A stretch of DNA of 64,000 bases from Nostoc edaphicum CCNP1411 (GTDB lineage Bacteria > Cyanobacteriota > Cyanobacteriia > Cyanobacteriales > Nostocaceae), in the NCBI RefSeq assembly GCF_014023275.1, contig NZ_CP054698.1, positions 3,286,001 to 3,350,000 on the forward strand. The letters run 5' to 3'. The position numbers and the translations under genes were made by a program. This document shows, one piece after another, positions 56,110 through 64,000 of the stretch (positions within the stretch are counted from its first letter, which is position 1; the number at the start of each line of letters is the position of its first letter). The notes below the pieces were generated by a model, which searched no databases, was not told where the DNA came from, and saw only the letters and a list, made by a program, of their open reading frames with translations.

Positions 56110-57450
56110 ATGCCCAATATAAATGAGATTGCAAATTCCGCCAAGGACAATGCTGGTAAGCTTGGTATTAAGAAATTCGACATTTATGGCTCAACAGTAG
56201 ATGACACTAGCGTGCAAGTAGACCAAGGTGAGCCAAAACAAGTCAAAGCTTCAAATCGCTCTGGTGTTACTGTTCGTGTCTGGAATGAAGATAATACAAT
56301 GGGTGTCACCAGCACTACAGATGTAGACCCCAAGGGACTGGAATTAGCTTTAAAAACTGCTTACGAAGCCAGTTTCTTTGGTGTTAAAGAAAATGTTCCT
56401 GATTTTAGTCCAGAGGCTACTATTCCTATTCCAAATAAGCCCCAGGATAAAGCACCTCAAGCACCTGTTGCTGAACTCATAGAAAAATTGTTGGTAGCTG
56501 AAAAAGAATTACTGGCTGCTCATCCAGCAATTAAAGGTGTACCTTATAACGGTTTGTCACAAAGAGATATTGACAGATTTTATCTCAATAGTGACGGCGC
56601 GGTGAGAACTGAATCTCACTCCTTAGCATCAGTTTATCTTTACAGTAAAACTGAGGAAGAAGGGAAAAAACCGCGCAGTGCAGGAGCTTTTAGAATCAAC
56701 CAGAGTTTAGATAATCTAGATATTAATGGTTGCATCAAAGAAACCGCCGATAAAACTATCAGCCACTTGAATTATGAAAAAATCAAAACTGGTAAATATC
56801 GAGTTGTTTTCTCAGCTGAAGCTTTCTTAAGTCTATTGGGTGCTTTTTCTAACTTGTTCAATGCCCAAAGTATTTTAGACAACCAAAGTCTATCTACTCC
56901 TGATGATTTAGGTAAGGAAATTGCTTCCCCTCTAATTTCAGTTTATGATGATGCGTTGCACCCAGCTAATGTAGGTGCAGAAACTTTTGATGGTGAAGGA
57001 ACTCCGACTCGTCAGATTTCGCTAATTGAAAATGGCGTTTTAACAGGATTTCTTCATAGTGCAGGCACTGCTAAAAGGTTAAATACCCAGCCAACAGGTA
57101 ATGCCAGTATTGGTGCAAAAGTCAGCGTCAGTCCCAATTTTTATCATGTTTTTTCAACAGCAACTCCTGAGCAGGAGTTTAGCTTAGAAACGGCTGAAAA
57201 TGTGATTCTTATCGATGATTTGCAAGCCCTCCATGCTGGAGTTAAATCCTTGCAAGGTTCCTTCTCTTTGCCCTTTGATGGTTGGCTAGTTAACAAGGGT
57301 GTGAGGACGAGTATTGAGTCAGCAACTGTTGCTGGCGATTTCTTAGAACTCTTGAAATCAATTATTTATGTAGAAAAAGAGCCAGAGTTAACGCCAGGGG
57401 GAGTTTGTCCGAAAATCTGGGTTAATGAACTTTCGATTACCGGTGAGTAA
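56110..57450 (+). CDS. tldE: TldE/PmbA family protein
   Basis: The 446-residue product is the non-metal-binding partner of TldD: same fold without HExxxH, and with the internal EGTPTRQISLIENGVLTGFL segment typical of PmbA. ATG 56110 is preferred over an in-frame TTG two codons earlier. Together with tldD it forms the protease complex in the cytoplasm. No peptide substrate gene is visible nearby. Confidence 0.92.
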   Translation: MPNINEIANSAKDNAGKLGIKKFDIYGSTVDDTSVQVDQGEPKQVKASNRSGVTVRVWNEDNTMGVTSTTDVDPKGLELALKTAYEASFFGVKENVPDFSPEATIPIPNKPQDKAPQAPVAELIEKLLVAEKELLAAHPAIKGVPYNGLSQRDIDRFYLNSDGAVRTESHSLASVYLYSKTEEEGKKPRSAGAFRINQSLDNLDINGCIKETADKTISHLNYEKIKTGKYRVVFSAEAFLSLLGAFSNLFNAQSILDNQSLSTPDDLGKEIASPLISVYDDALHPANVGAETFDGEGTPTRQISLIENGVLTGFLHSAGTAKRLNTQPTGNASIGAKVSVSPNFYHVFSTATPEQEFSLETAENVILIDDLQALHAGVKSLQGSFSLPFDGWLVNKGVRTSIESATVAGDFLELLKSIIYVEKEPELTPGGVCPKIWVNELSITGE

Positions 57451-57511
57451 AACTTAACAAGTGCAGGGTTAGGAGTTGAACATAACTCTTAACTCATCAC
57501 TTTGGCATCAA

Positions 57512-57967
57512 TTAATATTCACCACCCACACTAATGGCAGTATTAAACACGTCAGCACCGCTTAAATCAATATTGGCTAAAACTGCGCCATCAACTTCAG
57601 TATTATATAGATGAGCATTACTCAAATCAACGTCGGTGAGATTAGCATCATTTAAGCTAGTACCACTAACAAAAGCATTTGTGAGATTAGCAGACTTTAA
57701 ATTTGCACCAGTTAAATCAGCACCTTCTAGGTTCGCATTTTCGAGATTAGCCCCTTTTAAATTTGCATTTCTCAAATCAACACCTATGAGATGAGCGCCT
57801 TTGAGATTTGCTCCTGTTAAATTACATCCGAAACATTCTCTAGTTTCTAACAAGCGGCGGACAGGGGCGGAGTTTTCTGCTTTGACGGAAATGGGAGCAG
57901 CTAAAGATAGCGTGCTGAGTAAGGCTGCTGCCGTCAAAAAGATTGGTTTCATATTTACCTCCGACAT
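57512..57967 (-). CDS. Exported pentapeptide-repeat protein
   Basis: The 151-residue product has a signal peptide (about residues 1-31, ending VKA) and from residue 45 about 19 pentapeptides of the A(N/D)LxX type (NLTGANLKGAHLIG onward), forming a beta-helix. A CxxC (ECFGCNL) begins the helix. Periplasmic or luminal. Function unknown; another pentapeptide protein at 41258 is cytoplasmic. Confidence 0.85.
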   Translation of the reverse strand: MSEVNMKPIFLTAAALLSTLSLAAPISVKAENSAPVRRLLETRECFGCNLTGANLKGAHLIGVDLRNANLKGANLENANLEGADLTGANLKSANLTNAFVSGTSLNDANLTDVDLSNAHLYNTEVDGAVLANIDLSGADVFNTAISVGGEY

Positions 57968-58121
57968 TTCTAGAAGTTATTCAATTTTTAACTTCTGTGG
58001 TTCCACTGTCGCAAAATTACAGAATTTTGTCCTCATGCGATCGGAAGAACATATAATTTCTATGAGATTAGGTATTCTTCCGTCAGATAGTCCGATGGGA
58101 GTAAAATTCACTGAGATTATA

Positions 58122-59177
58122 TTAAGCCTTGCCGCTACCTAATAAATACAGCAGCGCCATGCGAACGGCGACACCACTGGTAACTTGCGATTGAATGAGA
58201 CTAAATTCTGGGTCATCCATCAATTCAGAACTAATTTCAACACCACGGTTAACTGGGCCTGGATGCAAAACTTTGACATTAGGTTTACAAAGTTGCAGTT
58301 TTGTGCTTGTAATGCCAAATAGCTGATGATATTCTCGCAAACTTGGCAGCAAATGAGCCGTCATCCGTTCCTTTTGCAGGCGCAAAGTCATCACAAAATC
58401 AGCATTCTGCAAAGCTGGTTCTAGTTGCCAATGTAAAAATAGTTGGGGAGTGGGGAGTGGGGAGTTGGGAGTGGGGGATGAGGATATAACAAACTCCTGA
58501 TTTCTGACTTCTGACTCTTCAGAGATAAACTCGGCAAATAACTTGGGTAAGAGGGTTGGTGGTGCTGCAAGATGCACTTCGGCACCACTGGCAATTAAAC
58601 TCCAAATATTCGATCGCGCCACGCGAGAATGGAGAATATCCCCAACAATGGCAATCTTTTTCCCCTTCAAAAGTTCCATTCGGGGATGATCTGGGTCAAT
58701 TAGAGTAGTTATGGTAAATAAATCTAGCAGTGCTTGGGAAGGATGTTCATGTTGGCCATCACCAGCATTGAGGACGCTAACTCGTACACCTAGACGATCC
58801 ATTTCAGCCGCGATCGCATTTGGTACTCCTGCCTCTCGATGGCGGACTACCATAATATCAGTTCCCATGGCCAAATAAGTTTTCGCTGTGTCGAGAATTG
58901 TTTCTCCTTTAGTCATAGAAGATGTGGCTGCGGCGAAGTTCAGCGTATCTGCACTTAAGCGTTTGGCTGCGAGTTCAAAACTGCTGCGAGTGCGGGTAGA
59001 GGATTCAAAAAATAAATTCGCCACCACCTGTCCCTGCAAGGTTGGCACTTTCTTCGTCCGCCGTGATAGCACTTCTTGAAAACTAGCAGCAGTTTGCAAA
59101 ACAGTATCGTATTCAGCGGTGGTGAAGTCAGCTAGGGAAAGAATGTGATGACGATTCCAGGTGGTAGTAGTAGGCAT
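58122..59177 (-). CDS. pyrB: Aspartate carbamoyltransferase catalytic subunit, with an in-frame repeat insertion
   Basis: The product has the carbamoyl-phosphate motif SSTRTRSSF and the aspartate-binding region [11 protein letters not shown], so it makes N-carbamoyl-L-aspartate in pyrimidine synthesis. I chose ATG 59177 (351 aa): the 30 upstream codons only translate a spacer repeat. Around residues 215-245 the coding sequence contains a repeat-derived insertion (58438-58530, giving [15 protein letters not shown]) in frame, in a loop before [12 protein letters not shown]. Catalytic residues are intact, so the enzyme is probably active. Confidence 0.93.
   Translation of the reverse strand: MPTTTTWNRHHILSLADFTTAEYDTVLQTAASFQEVLSRRTKKVPTLQGQVVANLFFESSTRTRSSFELAAKRLSADTLNFAAATSSMTKGETILDTAKTYLAMGTDIMVVRHREAGVPNAIAAEMDRLGVRVSVLNAGDGQHEHPSQALLDLFTITTLIDPDHPRMELLKGKKIAIVGDILHSRVARSNIWSLIASGAEVHLAAPPTLLPKLFAEFISEESEVRNQEFVISSSPTPNSPLPTPQLFLHWQLEPALQNADFVMTLRLQKERMTAHLLPSLREYHQLFGITSTKLQLCKPNVKVLHPGPVNRGVEISSELMDDPEFSLIQSQVTSGVAVRMALLYLLGSGKA
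58438..58480. repeat. GGGGAGT tandem repeats inside pyrB
   Basis: Four or five GGGGAGT/TGGGAGT units, the same type as in the spacer 59183-59225, lie within the pyrB coding sequence and keep its frame. Confidence 0.85.
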
Positions 59178-59182
59178 AGAAT

Positions 59183-59280
59183 TTGGGGAGTGGGGAGTGG
59201 GGAGTGGGGAGTGGGGAGATGAGGGGGAAAAGGGTAATAACCCAATGCCCAATGCCCCATGCCCCATGCCCCATCCCCAT
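59183..59280. repeat. GGGGAGT and CCCATGC-type tandem repeats upstream of pyrB
   Basis: About five GGGGAGT units (59183-59220) are followed by CCCAATGCCCCATG-type repeats up to the mgtE stop codon. Confidence 0.88.
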
Positions 59281-59285
59281 TTCCT

Positions 59286-60638
59286 TCAAGTTGGTAAATG
59301 GAAAACGTTTAAAGCTAGAGCAATTAGGCTAAGGAAGGTTAAAAACCCAATTGTATCTAGCATTGTAGTCACTAACGGGCCACTAACCAAGGCAGGGTCA
59401 AGTTTGAGTCGTTTCAAACCCATTGGCAGTAAAGTGCCGAGTGTAACGGCCACAATTGTATTAGTTGCCATTACCATTCCGGCAATTAAAGCTACCCATC
59501 GTTCTTGAGGCCGCGCCCAAATTAAGGAAAGTAGCATCATCGTTATGGCTAAAACTACAGCTGTGCCCAATCCTGCTAAAAGTTCTTTGCGGAGAATTTT
59601 TAGAGTATCTTTGGGTGTTACCTCGCCTACTCCCAAGCCGCGAATTGTTACCGTTAATGATTGAATCCCAACAGTACCACCAGTGTTAGAAAAAATTGGC
59701 ATGATGACTGCTAGAACTGGCACTGCGGAGATTACAGATTGAAAAGGTGCGATCGCACTAGCAGCACCAATATACATGGCCATAATGCCCAAAAGCCAAG
59801 GCAAGCGGTTGCGGATGGTGAGTAGAGGAGAAGATAAAGCTGCTTCATCACCACTCACACCCGCCAGTTTTTGGATATCTTCTGTGGCTTCTTCTTCCAA
59901 AATATCCATGACATCATCAATGGTGACGATGCCAACCAATCGGTCTTCTCGGTCAACTACGGGGATAGCGATTAAGTCGTAGCGCTGCATGATTCGCGCC
60001 ACTTCTTCTTGAGGGGTTTCAGTTGTCACCTTAATGACGCGATCGCTAGCAATATCCTTAATGAAAACATCGGGAAAGGTAAACAGCAATTGCCGCAGTG
60101 AAACTACTCTTACCAGCGTCCGGTTATCATCTGTGACGTAGGCATAGTAAATTGACTCCTTGTCTTCGTCCTGACGGCGGATTTTACTTAGGGCTTCACC
60201 TACAGTCAATCCTTGCCGCAACCGGACATATTCGGTTGTCATCACCCGCCCAGCAGTGCCTTCTGGATAGCCGAGAATCGTTGCTGTTGCTTGCCTTTGT
60301 TCTGGACTAAGTTCTTGTAATAACCGTTTGATTACCCCAGCAGGTAGTTCATCAAATAATTCTGCCCGTTCGTCGGGGCTCATCGCTTCTACAAGTTGCA
60401 CTACCTGCACATCATGCAGAGAATTAATTAGTTCTTCCTGAACCTCGGTTGGCAGATATTCAAATACATCAATTGCCTGAGCTTTATTGAGTAAACGGAA
60501 TGCGATCGCGCGTTGTTTCTCAGGCAATTGTGTAATGTATTCTCCCACATCCACAGGTTGCAAGCGATTTAAATCCCATTTCAACTGGTTTAAATCGGTA
60601 GTATCAGTCAGCAAATCACGAATATCTTGTGTGAGCAT
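59286..60638 (-). CDS. mgtE: Magnesium transporter MgtE
   Basis: The product has the MgtE layout: N-terminal helical N domain, two CBS domains (about 135-255; DRVIKVTTETPQEEVARIM, VTIDDVMDILEEEATED) and five C-terminal membrane segments with the pore signature (TGGTVGIQS). It imports Mg2+ and is gated by cytoplasmic Mg2+ through the CBS domains. I prefer ATG 60638 because GGAG lies before it; the frame continues to 60710 but that stretch encodes a repeat hairpin (about 60653-60676). 450 residues from the chosen start. Confidence 0.92.
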   Translation of the reverse strand: MLTQDIRDLLTDTTDLNQLKWDLNRLQPVDVGEYITQLPEKQRAIAFRLLNKAQAIDVFEYLPTEVQEELINSLHDVQVVQLVEAMSPDERAELFDELPAGVIKRLLQELSPEQRQATATILGYPEGTAGRVMTTEYVRLRQGLTVGEALSKIRRQDEDKESIYYAYVTDDNRTLVRVVSLRQLLFTFPDVFIKDIASDRVIKVTTETPQEEVARIMQRYDLIAIPVVDREDRLVGIVTIDDVMDILEEEATEDIQKLAGVSGDEAALSSPLLTIRNRLPWLLGIMAMYIGAASAIAPFQSVISAVPVLAVIMPIFSNTGGTVGIQSLTVTIRGLGVGEVTPKDTLKILRKELLAGLGTAVVLAITMMLLSLIWARPQERWVALIAGMVMATNTIVAVTLGTLLPMGLKRLKLDPALVSGPLVTTMLDTIGFLTFLSLIALALNVFHLPT

Positions 60639-60652
60639 GAGATATATCTCCA

Positions 60653-60676
60653 AAGTCTCCCCCGCGCTGGGAGACT
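60653..60676. repeat. Palindromic repeat upstream of mgtE
   Basis: AAGTCTCCC and GGGAGACTT flank a GC-rich centre (CCGCGCT). It sits between the two possible mgtE starts. Confidence 0.65.
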
Positions 60677-60710
60677 TCCTCGCCAGCTCAGAGGAGGTTG
60701 ATACTGCCAT

Positions 60711-61177
60711 CTGGTGGACTATTGCCCATAAAATTTCAACAATTCAATATCGATATCTAAAATTAAGGCATCGCTAGTCATCATCCTAACCCGGAATAGC
60801 ACTCTCCGGTGGATACTGAATCTTAGCATTCAGCATCTGTGATATTCCTCAGTCATGAGTAATTTAATTGCCCTGTGTTGCAAGTAATTTACATGTAACT
60901 TAAAGTAGATTTTACTACTGCTACAAGCTATGTGTCTTGCCAATCAACGATTTTTTTCGCAAACTTTATACAGTTAAAATACTTACAATATGATTCAGTA
61001 ATTTTTGGTATCAAGCAACTTCATGCATAGTCACCTGGACGACGGAGAATCAAAAATGGGTTGGCAGGTTTTACTTCATAGTTGCGGTAATGTGTTTGAG
61101 CTTTAGCGATCGCTCTTGGCTGTGCCTAGTTTTCTCTATACTTAAGATATACAAACAAAAATTTTATAAATGGTTTC
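60711..61177. other. Intergenic region between mgtE and the WD40 gene
   Basis: A 467-base AT-rich stretch with no gene visible. The mgtE promoter should lie near 60711-60800. Confidence 0.5.
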
Positions 61178-62194
61178 TTAGGCAGTAAATTGCCAAAGTT
61201 TAAGATTTCCATCATGATCTCCAGATACCAAAAACTTATTACTGATAGCTAATGAACTGATCCCTGGTTTGTGTTTACCTGGAAATTCTTGCAAAAGTTC
61301 TTTGCTTTCAGTACACGATATCCTGATATTTCCATTTAGTGTAGCAGTGATGAGAATACTACCGTTCTCATTTAGGAGAACGTTGGGGACAAATGGACCA
61401 CCATCCGATATTGGTGCTGCTTCAATTATTTGTATTCTTTTGCCACTCATAGTATCCCATAGGTATACTTCGTTATGTCGATCTGATGCAGTAGCTAGAA
61501 TCCTTCCTCTATCATCAATTGAGCAGTAACTCACTTCTCCATAATGACTATCAGGGAAAGCTCTAATAAGTTTTGTAGAAGGCATTTCCCAGACTCGATT
61601 TTCTCCAAGTCCGCCTCGTGCATACAACCGTTCTCCAGTATCATTAAATGCTAATAGGTCAAAATCCCAAAATCTTTCGTCACTAATTTCAGCAATCTGC
61701 TCAAATGACTTTAAGTTCCATACAATCACTTTGACTTGATGTGAGTAATTTATCGCCGCAGCCAAGTAATTAGCTCTAAGATTGATTGAAAGACATCCTA
61801 CAGCACTTGGCGTCTCTAAAGTTCGTGAAAGCTGATTAGAAAAATAATTCCAGATTTTTATTCTGTTGTCTGAACCTCCACTGATTACATCACCCTTCTC
61901 TCCAATTACAACTGCACCAGCATTACGCTCATGAGAGTATGAGGCGATAAGCTCACCAGATAAAAGATGCCAAATACTTACCTTTCCATCTCTTGATGAA
62001 CAAGCAAGAATTCCTTGCAATTCATCAATAGCAATTTGTGCGACTCCCATATCTGAATTACGTATTTTATGCGATCGCAAAACTTTAAAGAGTTTTAATG
62101 GCGATAAATATTTTTTTCTCTCATCTTCAGATAGCTTGAGCGAAGGTAAGGAAGCTTTGTTGTCTAGCCCATAAGAGAAAAATTCATCCTTCAT
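61178..62194 (-). CDS. WD40-repeat protein
   Basis: The 338-residue product has about seven WD-like repeats from residue 50 onward (GKVSIWHLLSG, NRIKIWNYFS, NEVYLWDTMSG, GNLKLWQF at the end), which fit one beta-propeller. The first 45 residues are polar. No catalytic domain. It probably serves as a protein-binding scaffold. Three small genes precede it on the same strand. Confidence 0.85.
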   Translation of the reverse strand: MKDEFFSYGLDNKASLPSLKLSEDERKKYLSPLKLFKVLRSHKIRNSDMGVAQIAIDELQGILACSSRDGKVSIWHLLSGELIASYSHERNAGAVVIGEKGDVISGGSDNRIKIWNYFSNQLSRTLETPSAVGCLSINLRANYLAAAINYSHQVKVIVWNLKSFEQIAEISDERFWDFDLLAFNDTGERLYARGGLGENRVWEMPSTKLIRAFPDSHYGEVSYCSIDDRGRILATASDRHNEVYLWDTMSGKRIQIIEAAPISDGGPFVPNVLLNENGSILITATLNGNIRISCTESKELLQEFPGKHKPGISSLAISNKFLVSGDHDGNLKLWQFTA

Positions 62195-62227
62195 AACTTT
62201 GTTTAAGCGAGTTGATAAAGGTAATTT

Positions 62228-62425
62228 TTAGAGATTTTCTCGTGTCCGTTTTGCTTCTATTAGTTTTTCCAGTTCACCAATTTCATCTATGGTATAAAAC
62301 TTCGGATTAGGTTCGGCGTTAATTTTATCCATTAGAGCGTAAAAAGCTTCTGTATCATTACGATTCTCTAATAAATAACGTTTTAACTCTATTTTACTCA
62401 TTGCGGCAAAATTAGGCTTAGTCAT
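62228..62425 (-). CDS. Small protein resembling DUF6887
   Basis: The 65-residue product starts MTKPNFAAMSKIELKRYLLE, the pattern of a small cyanobacterial family I recall as DUF6887. The ATG overlaps the stop of the preceding small gene (ATGA), so they are coupled. The frame extends five codons upstream, but this overlap favours 62425. Such pairs may be toxin-antitoxin-like, but this is unproven. Confidence 0.6.
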   Translation of the reverse strand: MTKPNFAAMSKIELKRYLLENRNDTEAFYALMDKINAEPNPKFYTIDEIGELEKLIEAKRTRENL

Positions 62426-62571
62426 TCGTCGTATCTCCATTCACCATTAGGGTTAATTAAAATACCTGTTTCATCTCCAGCCAAGATATAGATGTCTCCT
62501 GTTCGTTCATCTAATCTGACTATAAAGATAGGTAGTAGAAACGTTGTGAGGTTTGACAGAGGATAAAACAA
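62422..62571 (-). CDS. Small protein resembling DUF6888, start uncertain
   Basis: A frame ending LDERTGDIYILAGDE... NPNGEWRYDE resembles the small family I recall as DUF6888, usually paired with DUF6887. About 49 residues from a TTG at 62571; in-frame upstream codons lack an ATG before a stop near 62610, so the N-terminus may be lost. It overlaps the next gene by four bases. Confidence 0.5.
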   Translation of the reverse strand: MFYPLSNLTTFLLPIFIVRLDERTGDIYILAGDETGILINPNGEWRYDE

Positions 62572-62602
62572 ATCAAATTTTGTTTGGGTGTAGGATACCT
62601 CA

Positions 62603-62788
62603 TCAAGATTGACTTACCTTTTTAATAGCCGCATCACACCACATCCTGATAGCTTCTTCCATTGCCTCACTGTGCCCTATTTCTAACTCAAGAGCTAGCT
62701 GTTTGAAAATTTTAACTAAATCCTTGGGCAGATAGGCTGCACTTTGGGTGTAATCGCTGTGGGTGCGTTTGTTAATTCGAGTTTCCAT
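62603..62788 (-). CDS. Small ribbon-helix-helix-like protein
   Basis: The 61-residue product has a basic N-terminus and a helical core (LPKDLVKIFKQLALELEIGH, EAMEEAIRMWCDAAIKK) like ribbon-helix-helix antitoxin or regulator proteins. It begins the minus-strand run of small genes leading to the WD40 gene. A regulator or antitoxin role is inferred only. Confidence 0.55.
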   Translation of the reverse strand: METRINKRTHSDYTQSAAYLPKDLVKIFKQLALELEIGHSEAMEEAIRMWCDAAIKKVSQS

Positions 62789-63091
62789 AATGAAAAAAGT
62801 TAATCTGCTGTTATGCTAGCATACTAGCTCATATCTCCCAGATTGCACTCCGTAGCACATAATTCTGACCACACCCAAAAATCTCCCTAATTTTTCACTA
62901 TTTCGCCAGTGCCACGCCGAAATAAAATCACTAAAATTAAGTACCCAGAAACCTATTAACAGGAGATAATAATAAACTTACTACCCTCCACTGTTCTTCC
63001 ATCAACCATTACAGAGCTTGTTCTGACTTGGTTTAGGTAATTCAGTTCACAGTCACAGGGTCGAATTTTGCAAGTTGTTCTGAACCAAACC
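62789..63091. other. Divergent intergenic region
   Basis: These 303 bases should hold the promoters of the small-gene cluster and of the GH15-like gene. No other feature is seen. Confidence 0.5.
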
Positions 63092-64000
63092 ATGAAAACA
63101 TCTACCAAATTGCTAACTCGTCTAGACTATTACTACCAGCAAATCAAAACGATCATCCTGACTCGGCAGAATCCGATTACTGGTTTACTACCTGCGAGTA
63201 CGGCGATTACAGCCCACGGCGATTATACAGATGCCTGGGTGCGAGACAACGTTTACAGCATTTTGGCAGTTTGGGGTTTAGGACTTGCATACCGCAAGAT
63301 TGACGACGACAAAGGACGCACCTATGAACTAGAACACAGTGTCATCAAACTGATGCGCGGATTGCTATTTGCGATGATGCGACAGGCTCATAAAGTAGAG
63401 ACATTTAAACATACTCAGTCGCTACTAGATGGACTGCACGCCAAATATAATACCGCGACGGGTGATATTGTTGTTGGTGATGATGAATGGGGACATTTGC
63501 AACTTGATGCCACATCTATATTTTTGCTGATGTTGGCGCAAATGACGGCTGCGGGATTGCCAATAATTTATACAATTGATGAAGTGAATTTCGTCCAAAA
63601 TTTGGTTTACTACATTGGACGAGCTTACCGTACACCAGATTACGGCATTTGGGAACGTGGTAATAAAATTAATCGGGGTAGTGCTGAGTTAAACGCCAGT
63701 TCTGTAGGCATGGCAAAAGCTGCTTTAGAAGCTATCAACGGATTGGATTTGTTTGGTGTGCGTGGTAGTCAAGCATCAGTAATTCATGTGCTACCAGATG
63801 AAATCGCCCGCGCCCGGATTACTTTAGAATCACTATTACCGAGGGAATCTGGTTCTAAAGAAATTGATGCGGCTCTGTTAAGTATTATTAGTTATCCTGC
63901 CTTTGCAGTAGAAGATTTGGAGTTACGCGATCGCACTCTAAACGATATTATCAATAAACTCGCAGGTAAATACGGCTGCAAACGCTTTCTGCGTGATGGA
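63092..64000 (+). CDS. Glycoside hydrolase family 15 / phosphorylase-kinase alpha-like protein (5' part)
   Basis: From ATG 63092 the frame is open to the window edge (303 codons, no stop). It has the (alpha/alpha)6-barrel motifs of the GH15-related group: [20 protein letters not shown] near residue 50 and [20 protein letters not shown] near 130, which include barrel acidic residues. Bacterial members are annotated as glucoamylase-like or phosphorylase-kinase alpha-like proteins. The 3' end is outside the window. Confidence 0.88.
   Translation, partial: MKTSTKLLTRLDYYYQQIKTIILTRQNPITGLLPASTAITAHGDYTDAWVRDNVYSILAVWGLGLAYRKIDDDKGRTYELEHSVIKLMRGLLFAMMRQAHKVETFKHTQSLLDGLHAKYNTATGDIVVGDDEWGHLQLDATSIFLLMLAQMTAAGLPIIYTIDEVNFVQNLVYYIGRAYRTPDYGIWERGNKINRGSAELNASSVGMAKAALEAINGLDLFGVRGSQASVIHVLPDEIARARITLESLLPRESGSKEIDAALLSIISYPAFAVEDLELRDRTLNDIINKLAGKYGCKRFLRDG

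Noticed and set aside
59178..59267. N-terminal extension of pyrB by 30 codons
   Set aside because: It translates the GGGGAGT/CCCATGC spacer repeats; the ATG at 59177 fits normal PyrB.
60639..60800. Mg2+ riboswitch (M-box) upstream of mgtE
   Set aside because: I could not find the conserved M-box pattern; only a short palindromic repeat is present.

Overview
The window reads as chromosomal DNA of a filamentous, probably Nostoc-like cyanobacterium. The evidence is the photosynthetic gene content (phytoene synthase and desaturase, plastocyanin, cytochrome c6, PsbV), the many copies of the HIP1 octamer GCGATCGC, heptamer-type tandem repeats (GGGGAAT-like) in spacers, and several palindromic MITE-like elements. 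All assignments come from reading the sequence; no database search was run.

Layout. 45-2400: carotenoid pair crtP-crtB (minus). 2855-3943: NagZ-type glycosidase. 4045-6624: a dense minus-strand array of about 29 tRNA genes covering nearly all amino acids. It is preceded (on its 5' side) by a 14-bp hairpin, a 64-codon ORF and a sigma70-like promoter overlapped by an iterated TTGTAGT motif. 7123-9200: a decayed lipoprotein, a small conserved-looking gene, an HNH nuclease and a small helix-containing protein. 9726-12358: a GAF-GAF histidine-kinase-like protein whose phospho-acceptor His is replaced by Asp, coupled to a START/SRPBCC-like protein. 12439-12511: a canonical tRNA-Glu. 12837-17309: NhaP-like antiporter, a secreted hypothetical, a cytochrome b6-like membrane protein lacking one heme ligand, and a lipase-like hydrolase. 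17865-19394: a TonB-like protein. 19898-22176: luminal electron carriers PetJ, PetE and PsbV plus a small IF2-N-like protein.

22359-30637: a sugar ABC transporter whose two permeases are separated from the solute-binding protein by a MITE, an orphan AAA+ ATPase, an alpha/beta hydrolase and a TPR-CHAT gene broken at a poly-A tract. 30825-36266: MFS transporter, accD, pilD, a small gene and leuB. 36420-38163: a nest of mobile DNA (two MITE-like elements and a frameshifted IS630 element) that has truncated an EcsC-like gene. 38395-41157: a two-gene ABC exporter. 41258-48887: pentapeptide protein, purT, an amidase remnant, a lipoprotein pair, a DUF72 protein, a ferredoxin and Tex. 48888-51084 is mostly gene-poor.

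51085-54124: a compact four-gene cluster (two half-size DMT/ArnE-ArnF-like membrane proteins, an FAD oxidoreductase and a GT2 glycosyltransferase) that looks like an uncharacterised lipid-linked sugar pathway. 54496-57450: TldD/TldE protease pair. 57512-60638: pentapeptide protein, pyrB (with a repeat inserted in frame) and mgtE. 61178-62788: WD40 protein with tiny genes resembling DUF6887/DUF6888 and an RHH-like protein. 63092 to the end: a GH15/phosphorylase-kinase-like protein cut by the window edge.

The most unusual system is the tRNA array. Many of its genes deviate from standard tRNA structure (class I tRNAs with Leu anticodons, a tRNA-Thr fused to a tRNA-Met, repeats inserted in the arms), which suggests a redundant, conditionally used or decaying second tRNA set.
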